Of a stretch of 6,414 nt of DNA, positions 1-6,343 are shown piece by piece. Location of the stretch: NCBI GenBank assembly GCA_903943625.1, contig CAJAPL010000026.1:1-6414 (forward strand). Reading direction: 5' to 3'. The translations under genes and the position numbers were made by a program. Origin of the DNA: an uncultured bacterium. GTDB lineage: Bacteria; Patescibacteriota; Gracilibacteria; Absconditabacterales; Absconditicoccaceae. Each line of letters opens with the position of its first letter. The stretch's first letter is position 1. A model generated the notes under the pieces. The model was given only the letters and a program-made list of their open reading frames with translations. It was not told where the DNA came from and ran no database searches.

Positions 1-776
1 ATTTGTTTCAAAATATTTTCCAAATCTGATACATCTTGAAGAAATTGTGATGCAGGTCGGACAACTATCTTATCTACTTTTCATTTATATTCATATGTAA
101 AACTATCCCTAAGCTCTATCAATTCTAGCTCATCTTCATTGAAGTGTAATCTATACAGAAACTTTTCAGTACTTGAAAAAATATCTATTGTCTCTCATTT
201 GACATCAAACATACCATGTTCAATCTTTCATTGCACTGGTTTATATTGCATATGGATAAGCTGTCTTTTGAGATCTTTAAATTTGTATTCAGTTTTTATT
301 TTTAACTGTAAACAATTCTCTTCAAAAAATCTTTTCTGTCACAAACCATAAAGTGATGACACTGAAGCCACTACGATAACATCTTTTCTACTTAGTAGGG
401 AAGCCATAGTCGCGAGCCTATACATCTCTATCTCTTGATTTATTGTTGCCTCTTTTTCTATATAGAGTCCCTGTGCCGGTAGATAGCTTTCTGGTTGATA
501 ATAATCAAAATATGATACGAAATAATGTACAGCATTGTTTGGGAAAAAACTTTTAAACTCAGTTGCTAACTGTGCTGCTAGAGTTTTGTTGTGTGAAATT
601 ATAAGTGTCGGTTTCTGTATGTGCTGGATAATATTTGCTATAGTAAAAGTTTTACCAGTTCAGGTCGCACCTAACAAAGTTATCTTTGATTTTCAAGATT
701 CAAAAATATTTTTAATTTCTTGAATCGCTTTTGGTTGATCTCCAGCAGGGGAGTATGATGACTTTAATTCAAACAT
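1..776 (-). CDS. uvrB: UvrABC system protein B, N-terminal part (cut by window edge)
   Basis: UvrB is the damage-verifying helicase-like subunit of nucleotide excision repair; it is loaded on DNA by UvrA and recruits UvrC. The visible 258 residues start [19 protein letters not shown], which includes the Q-like GDQPKAI motif. The Walker A loop GATGTGKT lies at about residues 36-43, followed by FTIANII. The damage-probing beta-hairpin region is recognisable as [15 protein letters not shown], followed by [22 protein letters not shown] and [11 protein letters not shown]. The rest, including the DEAD-like Walker B motif, lies beyond position 1 (the family is about 650-700 residues long). Six of 12 glycines are TGA, one of them inside Walker A, so the gene is readable only with UGA as glycine. 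The start is the only ATG directly before the conserved N-terminus. No Shine-Dalgarno or convincing promoter is visible upstream. It is divergent from the gene at 980. Confidence 0.96.
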
Positions 777-907
777 TTTTAATAATTCAGAAGTTACAAT
801 TTAAAATTCATAATCCTTTTAACCAAATCTTAATCAATTCCAATAAAACATTCTATAAAATACAAACAATAACTCCTAGGCAAATGGCTGTAATATATAA
901 TAATAGG

Positions 908-935
908 TTGACATCATACAATAAAAGCCTATATT
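908..935 (+). promoter_or_regulatory. sigma-70-type promoter for the gene at 980
   Basis: TTGACA at 908-913 is followed after 16 bases by TATATT at 930-935. Transcription would begin near 942, giving a leader of about 38 bases before the ATG at 980. The site lies in the 203-base divergent gap after uvrB (777-979). The rest of that gap is AT-rich and shows no other clear signal, and no convincing minus-strand promoter for uvrB. The prediction rests on consensus match and spacing only. Confidence 0.6.
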
Positions 936-979
936 ATCGATCAAATTGAATTAAATTTTTATATCTTGCTTTTATAATA

Positions 980-1822
980 ATGACAAAGGCCGCAGACATA
1001 TCAATATATCCATGAAAAGAATTTTTTAAAAACAATAAATGTGAAAGCGTCGAGTCTCTTCATAACTTTGTAAGTAATGCTAGCAAGGAAGCCATTATGC
1101 AACTATTATCAATCAAACTTGAGAAACAACGAGATCAAATAAGGCAATACAACATTGAGACCAAAAACCATATTACAAATATAACTACTCACCAATGATT
1201 AGATTTGTTAATAAGCCAGTATAATAAATCTAAAAAGAGTGTAGATAGATATACTCCTTATTCCGATCCTTGATATCCTACATATGCACATCTTCTGTGT
1301 GCCTATTATGAAATATTTAAAAAAAGACCTTTACTTCGTTTTTGAGAGATAGACAAAAATGATATCCCTCAAGATCAAAGTGATCGATCTAATGTGCCCT
1401 TAAGTAATAATTTAAGAAATTTTTGGCGAGATTGATCTATGTTTTCATATCTATTTTTTCCAGAATCTTTCAAAACAGATTCTAAATGATTAAGGCGTGT
1501 AATCAGATGAAATGACCCTGAATGAGAACGAGAAGATTCTGGGTTCGCAATCGATTGAGATAAATTAGCATTACAGCAAATAGATTATTTCTATAAAAGC
1601 TGAAATAAACATATGTTTTTCTTTGAAAAAGAATTACTACCACTTTATATCCAAGCAATTATAGACGTAAACTCGTCTAATAGCCCTGTACATTCAAACA
1701 TGAATATGAAAAAAATATATGAGATGGTTTTTTATGTGTTAGAAAACGAACAATTAAGAAATAAGGGGCCCGAATTTGATGCTTCTGTCTTCAATGAAAT
1801 TCGAGATAATACACCAATTTAA
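980..1822 (+). CDS. hypothetical protein, unrecognised family, UGA-recoded
   Basis: This is a 280-residue protein that I cannot assign to a family. It begins MTKAADISIYPGKEFFKNN and is mostly hydrophilic, with no signal peptide or membrane segment. Residues about 40-70 (LLSIKLEKQRDQIRQYNIET) look helical and coiled-coil-like. The middle is aromatic and polar (YPTYAHLLCAYYEIFKKRP, LRNFWRDGSMFSYLFFPESF), followed by a charged stretch around RVIRGNDPEGERED and a mainly helical C-terminus. Ten of 12 glycines are TGA, the highest share in the window, which argues for a native, well-adapted gene. I chose ATG 980 because it follows the promoter at 908-935. The frame stays open upstream, so ATG 884 is possible but would place that promoter inside the gene; ATG 1097 is a shorter alternative. 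The stop codon lies within the duplicated tRNA flank that begins at 1818, so the C-terminus may have been altered by that duplication. Confidence 0.75.
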
Positions 1823-1833
1823 TTTTCTTCAAA

Positions 1834-1890
1834 TCAGAGTAGTGGGACTTTTATCCCGATTTATCGGGGCGGACCCACGACCTCAAGACC
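1834..1890 (-). pseudogene. duplicated tRNA-Pro 3' half, interrupted by a palindrome
   Basis: On the minus strand this repeats the 3' half of the neighbouring tRNA-Pro, from the 3' side of the anticodon stem through the variable loop, T stem, acceptor 3' strand and discriminator A. The T loop is broken: 23 bases (1850-1872) replace the 3 bases present in the intact tRNA. The 5' half, including the D arm and anticodon, is missing, so it cannot be a functional tRNA. The T-stem halves GTGGG and CCCAC are both kept, and the inserted hairpin sits between them. It may be a decayed tandem tRNA copy or a partial duplication. Confidence 0.8.
1855..1868. repeat. short GC-rich palindrome inserted in the tRNA fragment
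   Basis: CCCGAT and ATCGGG form a perfect 6-base inverted repeat around two T residues. It sits in a 23-base GC-rich insert in otherwise AT-rich DNA. No run of T follows on either strand, so it does not look like an intrinsic terminator. It resembles the core of a small palindromic repeat element, but no second copy is present in the window. Confidence 0.65.
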
Positions 1891-1910
1891 ACACTTTAAT
1901 TTTCTTTAAC

Positions 1911-1984
1911 TCAGAGCGGTGGGACTCGAACCCACGACCTCAAGACCCCCAGCCTTGCATTCTAGCCATCTGAACTACGCCCTG
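1911..1984 (-). tRNA. tRNA-Pro (anticodon GGG)
   Basis: This is a complete 74-base cloverleaf on the minus strand. The acceptor CAGGGCG pairs with CGCTCTG with one G-U pair, followed by discriminator A. The D stem is GTTC/GAAT. The anticodon stem CAAGG/TCTTG encloses the loop CTGGGGG, which gives anticodon GGG with G37, as expected for proline tRNAs. The variable loop is AGGTC, and the T arm is GTGGG-TTCGAGT-CCCAC. The 3' CCA is not encoded, so it must be added after transcription. It should read CCC and CCU. A partial copy of its 3' half lies directly downstream. Confidence 0.95.
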
Positions 1985-1994
1985 TCTTATATTT

Positions 1995-2022
1995 CTTATA
2001 TCTAATCATAAATAAAATCCAA
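1995..2022 (-). promoter_or_regulatory. probable promoter of tRNA-Pro
   Basis: On the minus strand TTGGAT (2017-2022) is followed after 16 bases by TATAAG (1995-2000). This lies 10 bases upstream of the first tRNA base. Spacing and position fit a tRNA promoter with a very short leader. The -35 match is only partial. Confidence 0.4.
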
Positions 2023-2089
2023 GATGAAAATATTGATTTTGCTCCATAAATACTTAGGGTCAAAACAGCTTTATAGTTAAAATAGTCCC

Positions 2090-2938
2090 ATGAGCAATAT
2101 AATTATCCCAGATCAAAAAAAATTGGATCGAGCGATGGAAAATATTATTCGTGATTGAATATCCAACCTGCGGATTATTTCAGATTTTGATAACACACTT
2201 ACAAAAGCATTTGTAAAAGGTAAATTTCTAAAACCATTATTGTCTATTTTGCGTGATGAAAATTATCTCACCCCGGATTATCCGACAAAGGCACAAGCGC
2301 TCTTCGACCATTATCATGCAATAGAGATAGACTCCAATATCGATATAGAAAGCAAGAAAAAATCTATGCTTGAGCGGCGGACAGAGCATTTCCAATTGCT
2401 AATCAAATCATGACTAAGTAAGCATGATATCCAACAGGCCATGCAGTCAGAGAGTATTGAATTTAGAGAATGAGCTCCGTGATTATTTGATTTATCCGGT
2501 GAATACAATATCCCACTTGTTATTTTGTCTGCCTCATGACTAGGATATGACGGCATATATCGGTATTTAAAAAATACAAATAAATTATACAAAAATATAC
2601 ATATTGTTTCCAATACATTTCAGCGAGATCGAGATGGTAACGCTCTTGATATACAGAAACCTATAATTCATAGTCTCAACAAGGACGCTAAAACGCTTTT
2701 TAATTTGCCATTTTATAAAGATATAAAAAATAGAAAAAATGTAATTTTATTGTGAGATGCTATCTGAGATGCAGATATGATAGATGGATTTGAACATAAA
2801 AATCTTATAAAAGTCTGATTGTTAAATGACAATGTAGATCGTGATTTACAGCAGTTTCAGAAAGTTTACGATATTATTATTACAGGGGATTGACCAATCA
2901 ATTATGTAAACAGACTTATAAAAAAAGTCATCAAATAG
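2090..2938 (+). CDS. UMPH-1 family pyrimidine 5'-nucleotidase (NT5C3-like, HAD superfamily)
   Basis: This 282-residue protein resembles eukaryotic cytosolic 5'-nucleotidase III, which dephosphorylates pyrimidine monophosphates such as UMP and CMP in a Mg-dependent reaction. All HAD motifs are visible. Motif I is SDFDNTLTK, with the nucleophile Asp32 and the acid/base Asp34. Motif II is LSASG (Ser147). Lys198 in HSLNKDAK is the likely motif III lysine. Motif IV is LLGDAIGDADMIDG, with Asp223 and Asp227. The segment LFDHYHAIEID followed by the helical cap (about 70-135) matches the UMPH-1 cap layout, and KVGLLNDNVD matches the family C-terminus. There is no signal peptide, so it is probably cytoplasmic. 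Nine of 16 glycines are TGA, including both motif IV glycines. The start is fixed by an in-frame TAA at 2078. Its job would be nucleotide salvage or turnover. Substrate preference is inferred from the family. Confidence 0.88.
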
Positions 2939-2944
2939 TTTATA

Positions 2945-2972
2945 TTGACATTTAGCACAAAATAATTATAAG
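2945..2972 (+). promoter_or_regulatory. strong sigma-70-type promoter for the membrane protein at 3015
   Basis: A perfect TTGACA (2945-2950) and a TATAAG (2967-2972) are separated by 16 bases. They begin 7 bases after the stop of the nucleotidase gene. Transcription would start near 2979, leaving a leader of about 36 bases. This is among the best promoter matches in the window. Confidence 0.65.
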
Positions 2973-3014
2973 ATAACAACAAAAAAACAAAAATTCACGC
3001 TAAATAAATTTAAT

Positions 3015-3446
3015 ATGAGAAATTTTATTTTTTGGATCAGGTTCTCTGCCATTGACGATGCCACTCGCCTTGGCTGGTGGATACTCAAATGGGCCATAAT
3101 TCTGGCAGTACTAATCGGCATTTCAATCGTAAGTGCCTTGATAGCGAAGCTTTTTGAAAACAGACTCTCACTAATCTTCTTGTTGGATGGGATTCTTTGC
3201 TTTTTAATCTGGCATTCCTTCGGATTAATTAATTTTACGTCCTATTACGGTGAGCTTCCTAAGTGGGCAGAAATTTATGGATTTATACTGCTTGGCATCA
3301 TGATTCTCCTCCTACTTTTCATTGTGCTTGCCACGTGGGGAACGATGTTAGTAGTTGATGGTCGTATGATTGGGAACTTTCTGCTGTTGCCTGTAGTGTT
3401 ATTGGCCACTTGGTTTGTGAGAATCACAAGTATAGCCAACCAATAA
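3015..3446 (+). CDS. four-helix integral membrane protein, function unknown, possibly foreign
   Basis: This is a 143-residue hydrophobic protein that I do not recognise. Four membrane segments are likely: residues about 22-47 (ILKWAIILAVLIGISIVSAL), 51-72 (LSLIFLLDGILCFLIWHSFG), 88-114 (YGFILLGIMILLLLFIVLAT) and 118-137. The N-terminus (MRNFIFWIRFSAIDDATRLG) and the loops are short. It has eight tryptophans, an unusually high share. All ten glycines are GGN and none is TGA, whereas neighbouring genes use TGA for roughly 40-80% of theirs. The gene is also visibly richer in G and C. It therefore reads the same under the standard code and table 25, which fits recent acquisition or a strong constraint. 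It has its own promoter (2945-2972), no Shine-Dalgarno, and a long hairpin just downstream. The ATG is the first in the frame after that promoter. Confidence 0.75.
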   Translation: MRNFIFWIRFSAIDDATRLGWWILKWAIILAVLIGISIVSALIAKLFENRLSLIFLLDGILCFLIWHSFGLINFTSYYGELPKWAEIYGFILLGIMILLLLFIVLATWGTMLVVDGRMIGNFLLLPVVLLATWFVRITSIANQ

Positions 3447-3466
3447 CTCACAGTATTCTATTTCGA

Positions 3467-3501
3467 AAATTGACCTCTGGCGTTTTGCTGGAGGTTAATT
3501 T
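3467..3501. other. long hairpin at the convergent gene junction
   Basis: AAATTGACCTC (3467-3477) pairs with GAGGTTAATTT (3491-3501) over 11 positions with one G-U pair, leaving a 13-base loop that can itself pair partly. It lies 20 bases after the stop of the membrane protein gene. No T run follows it on the plus strand, so it is not a canonical terminator. It may still end transcription or protect the 3' end. Confidence 0.55.
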
Positions 3502-3508
3502 GGTATAT

Positions 3509-3533
3509 AAAAAAATCCCGCACTTGGCGAGAT
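3509..3533 (-). terminator. intrinsic terminator of rplI
   Basis: On the minus strand ATCTCGC pairs with GCGGGAT (7 pairs, one G-U) around a 5-base loop. It is followed by a run of seven T, which is the expected form of a rho-independent terminator. It lies about 60 bases after the bL9 stop codon. Confidence 0.7.
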
Positions 3534-3592
3534 CCTTATTCTTTCTATGTTAATCTATTCGCTTCTAAAGACTACGAGCTACCAACTAAAGA

Positions 3593-4222
3593 CTATTTAT
3601 ATTTTTCTTTCAATCTTTTTATAGTTTCTTCTTTTTTCTTTTTTCTTTCAACTTCTTTTTCGGCTTTTATTTCTTCTTTGGATTTTCTTACTTCTTCTTT
3701 TTTTTCTTCCACTGTCATTGCAGCTTCTTTCTTTGCTTTTAAATCCACTTCGGCTTCTATATTTACTTCAATTTCTTTTTTAACTTCTTTGTACATAAAA
3801 GGCACGTTATAGTGGCCTACAGCTGTAAGTTTCTTCTTTAGCTTGATAAAATGAGCTTCTACTTCTATTCCATAGATTTCATTTATAGCTTGAGCAATAT
3901 CATTTTCATCTACCTTTGCATAAAGAGTATTGTCTTTATTGGCCTTTCTGATTATTTTTATTCATTCACTTTCGTGGATTTTCATAAATAATTCTTCAAA
4001 ATTATTAGCCTTCTTTTTCCTAGCTTCTCCCGCTGCTTTCATCTTATTTGCATAATTATGTTTGTTGTGAGCGTCTCATAATACAGCTAATTTATTTGGC
4101 AACAAAATATTCCTCGCATAAGCAGGTCTAACATTTACAAGTTCAAATTTCTCTCCAAGATGTTTATTTCATTCCAAGAGGATTACCTCTATCACCTTGT
4201 TTTCTGCTTTTCTCCTTGGCAT
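3593..4222 (-). CDS. rplI: 50S ribosomal protein bL9 with extended Lys/Glu-rich tail
   Basis: bL9 binds 23S rRNA through its N-terminal domain and projects from the base of the L1 stalk, where it helps maintain translational fidelity. The N-domain is clear: VIEVILLEGNKHLGEKFELV, then VRPAYARNILLPNKLAVLGD (about residues 10-50). A central helix rich in K and A follows. The C-domain ends near LTAVGHYNVPFMYKEVKKEI and a short beta-rich stretch (about 133-165). The protein has 209 residues, against about 150 in most bacteria. The extra 45 or so residues are almost only K, E, R and A and are predicted to be a charged helix. Three of seven glycines are TGA. The usual YARN signature is kept, but the preceding glycine is alanine. 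The gene stands alone rather than beside rpsF, ssb and rpsR. ATG 4222 is the only start before the conserved N-domain. Confidence 0.92.
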
Positions 4223-4261
4223 TACAAAAAAAATTAATATTTAAAAAATAAGCAATGATTA

Positions 4262-4289
4262 CGTATAATGATATCAACCGAGATTTCAA
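4262..4289 (-). promoter_or_regulatory. possible promoter of rplI
   Basis: On the minus strand TTGAAA (4284-4289) and TATACG (4262-4267) are 16 bases apart, about 40 bases before the bL9 start. On the plus strand the same place holds TATAAT (4264-4269), which could be the -10 of a promoter for the DUF192 gene, but its -35 is poor. The 171-base gap 4223-4393 is otherwise plain AT-rich sequence. Confidence 0.35.
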
Positions 4290-4393
4290 ATGAAAATTAC
4301 ATTTTAAGCCAAGTCTTGAATTCTAATTTATTTCTTGATAATTTTGTTGAGAACTCTAAAATTCAATTAGTTTTTTATATAAATTTTATTTAA

Positions 4394-4855
4394 ATGAAAA
4401 AAAAGATAAAATCCTGGAAATTATTACTTGGTTTGGCTCTTTTAATATTATGATTACTTATTTTCCCCAAAAAAATCCCACACTTGGCAGCTCCCCAAAT
4501 TTGTCATAAATCAGATTGTTACAATCTAGAAATAGCAAATACACCTGAACTTAGAGAAAAATGATTAATGAATCGCGATATTTTACCAGAAGATAGTGGG
4601 ATGATATTTATTTTCGAAAAAGATGATGTACATAGATTTTGGATGAAAGATACTTTAATCCCGCTCGATATGATACGACTCGATTCATGACTACAAGTTA
4701 TATATATTGCCAATGCTATACCTTGTAAACAAGCCGTTTGCCCTATATATTCCACAGATAAATTGGCAAGATATGTTTTGGAAATCAATGGCTGAAAAGC
4801 TTCTAAAATCTGACTAAAAATATCAGATAAGATGCAAAAAAAGGGACCTCGATAA
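4394..4855 (+). CDS. DUF192 (COG1430) protein, membrane-anchored
   Basis: This 153-residue protein belongs to the DUF192 family, small mostly exported proteins of unknown biochemical role. A hydrophobic segment at about residues 9-24 after a KKKIK start looks like an uncleaved anchor or signal peptide, so the domain should lie outside the membrane. Family motifs appear in order: EKGLMNR (55-61), EDSGMIFIFE (66-75), HRFWMKDTLIPLDMIRLD (80-97), IANAIPCKQAVCPIYS (105-120) and ARYVLEINGG (125-134), ending with KIGLKISDK. Four cysteines (37, 42, 111, 116) could form disulfides outside the cell. Five of nine glycines are TGA, including the family glycine in GLM. The DUF3750 gene follows after 18 bases in the same frame, which suggests one transcript. 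No Shine-Dalgarno is present. Confidence 0.9.
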
Positions 4856-4873
4856 TTTATATCAGAATGAATT

Positions 4874-5347
4874 ATGTTAAAAAATATAATAGAGCAAGCA
4901 CAAAAAGATTGAGAATACCATTTTTTTATGTTTTATTGTAAAGTATTGTTCCCATTTAGTTTTGCTAAACATTTTCGAATAGTTACGGTTGATAAGGGGA
5001 TTGTAACGCGCATAGAAGTTCGCCATTTTAAAAATGATAAGAATCCGGATTTGTGATATATCCATATCAATCTTCTTAAGCCTTGGGCTTGATTAGAAAA
5101 ATTTTTACGAAAAACAAACAAGCATAGAAAACCAAATTTCGCATATCACATCTCGTGACCCAAAAATTCTTTAGCATATAAGGCAGTCACTTTCGTTAAT
5201 GATAATTATTTAAAATATCCGCATATCTATGATTACAATTTCTTCGTTTGACCAAATTGCAATACTTTTATACAGCGGATATTAAATCATATTCCCGAGG
5301 TGAAATTTAAACTTCCACGAAATGCCATAGGCAAAAATCATAAATAA
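4874..5347 (+). CDS. DUF3750 family protein
   Basis: This is a 157-residue protein with the DUF3750 C-terminal signature: FFVGPNCNTFIQRIL (about 123-137) followed by FKLPRNAIGKNHK to the end. The family function is unknown. The N-terminus (MLKNIIEQAQKDGEYHFFMF) has no strong signal peptide, although residues 16-30 are aromatic and moderately hydrophobic. The central part is basic (KFLRKTNKHRKP). The motif NCNTF, with an upstream His33, resembles the Cys/His arrangement of permuted papain-like (NlpC/P60, LRAT) folds; this is inference. Five of seven glycines are TGA, including the one in GPN. It is preceded by the DUF192 gene in the same frame with one intervening TAA, so the two are probably co-transcribed. 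A terminator overlaps its stop codon. ATG 4874 is the first start after the upstream stop. Confidence 0.82.
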
Positions 5348-5374
5348 AAAAGACGATTATTAGTCGCCTTTTTT
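5346..5374. terminator. bidirectional intrinsic terminator
   Basis: Six A, then a 7-pair stem (GACGATT with TAGTCGCC, containing one mismatch and one G-U pair) with a very small loop, then six T. The arrangement is symmetric, so it can end the DUF192-DUF3750 transcript on the plus strand and the SIMPL gene on the minus strand. It begins inside the DUF3750 stop codon and lies 25 bases after the SIMPL stop. Confidence 0.75.
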
Positions 5375-5398
5375 GTTATATCTCAATAATTTATATTC

Positions 5399-6169
5399 TT
5401 ATCTCACTTCATAAACTATCTGCAAATATACAGTAATTTCACTCTGTCATGCAGAAATAGTTTGAGTATTCATAGTGGCTTCTCAGGCTCATCCAACAGA
5501 CTTAGCCATATCGTACATTACAGGATATGGTCAAGGTATATTAGATGACTCACTTTCAGATATCATACTTGCCTTTCATAAATTTAAATCTCATAATTTC
5601 GCCAATTGTTCGGCTTTTTGTTTAGCATTCTCAAAAGCCTTTGTGCGAGCTTCTTGGACTGCTTTATCTTTATCTTTTAAATTAAAATAAGTATTGTTAA
5701 CGTTTATTCATCATACATCTCCAAACTGACTAATTATTATAGCTCATTTTTGTGTAAATCCAGATCAGTTAATTTCTATTTCCATATTTTGTTCAGCCTT
5801 ATATCACAATAGTTTCCTTTGAGAACTAGATCGATCATACTCAGGATAAACGTTTACAGAAACTGTTTTTATATTTTCTTTTTTAATATCATTATTTCAC
5901 AATAGCTCTTTAATTTTCAAAATCTTTTCTTCCATTTTTGTTTGAGCTTCTTTTGTGGTTTTACCGTTTTCTGAAACTGAAGCATTGATTACAAAAGTGT
6001 CTGGTACTGCGTAAGCCTTACCTTCTCCATTTACTGAAATGGTATTGGTGATTCATTGTTGGTTAGGAATCTGATCTTTATAAGGGACCCTAATCTGATA
6101 TCACATAAATATAAATGCCGCAACTATAACTACTGTTGCGATTAGAAACCATGAATGATCTTTATTCAT
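5399..6169 (-). CDS. SIMPL domain (DUF541, COG2968) protein, membrane-anchored
   Basis: This 256-residue protein starts MNKDHSWFLIATVVIVAAFIFMG, giving one membrane segment at about 7-23 with the domain outside. The SIMPL domain fills the rest: ITNTISVNGEGKAYAVPDTF (40-59), ENGKTTKEAQTKMEEKILKIK, YKAEQNMEIEING, then the helix EARTKAFENAKQKAEQLAKL (173-192) with GDLNLGKASMISE. It ends ISAGQSEITVYLQIVYEVR. Family members are secreted or periplasmic, and some are linked to oxidative stress or envelope integrity, but no reaction is established. A glycine-rich segment at 213-230 lies before the last strand. Fourteen of 20 glycines are TGA, including tandem TGA TGA at 153-154. The ATG is fixed by the anchor that follows it. 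Upstream (6170-6294) the DNA is very AT-rich, with no clear promoter or Shine-Dalgarno. Confidence 0.92.
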
Positions 6170-6294
6170 CAAAATATAATAAAAAATTAAAATACTTATT
6201 AATAGACGAGTAAATATTTCATAAATTTTACCAATCTATATCCCCACTACTTATAGATTTTTATTTTACAAAAACCATATAAAAAATTTCATAT

Positions 6295-6322
6295 AAAAAA
6301 ACACCCATCCGGGTGCCTTTTT
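6295..6322 (-). terminator. intrinsic terminator of the gene entering from the right
   Basis: The hairpin CACCC-GGAT-GGGTG on the minus strand is followed by seven T. On the plus strand the same stem is followed by CC and five T. It lies about 20-50 bases after the stop of the acidic-tail gene, and no plus-strand gene precedes it, so it most likely serves the minus-strand gene. Confidence 0.75.
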
Positions 6323-6343
6323 AGTTTGTTTATAGTTTAGATA

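Larger units (their letters stand above)
1818..1947. repeat. imperfect direct repeat covering tRNA 3' half plus flank
   Basis: Copy A (1818-1890) and copy B (1895-1947) align without gaps apart from the palindromic insert in copy A. The first 32 bases match with 4 substitutions and the last 18 bases are identical. The repeat extends 16 bases beyond the tRNA 3' end, into sequence beginning TTTAATTTTCTT. The duplicated unit is therefore the tRNA 3' half with its downstream flank. The offset is 77 bases, and only 4 bases separate the copies. Confidence 0.85.

Noticed and set aside
884..979. An upstream in-frame ATG extending the unknown protein by 32 residues
   Set aside because: It would place the TTGACA/TATATT promoter inside the coding sequence, and the added residues show no signal peptide or domain. 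Kept only as an alternative start.
1855..1868. An intrinsic terminator for the tRNA or the gene at 980
   Set aside because: The hairpin has no T run on either strand.
1818..1947. An integrated mobile element bounded by tRNA attachment sites
   Set aside because: The two copies are only 4 bases apart, so there is no element between them, and no integrase is visible.
1776..1973. A plus-strand open frame containing RWDSNPRPQD
   Set aside because: It is the antisense of the tRNA-Pro and its copy. Such WDSNPRP peptides are a classic artefact of translating tRNA T arms.
3597..3790. A simple-sequence or regulatory pyrimidine tract
   Set aside because: It is in frame with rplI and encodes its Lys/Glu-rich tail, so codon use explains the composition.
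980..5347. Apparent pseudogenes broken by many TGA stops
   Set aside because: Every break is TGA at a glycine position of an otherwise intact family. No frameshifts are needed, so recoding explains them.
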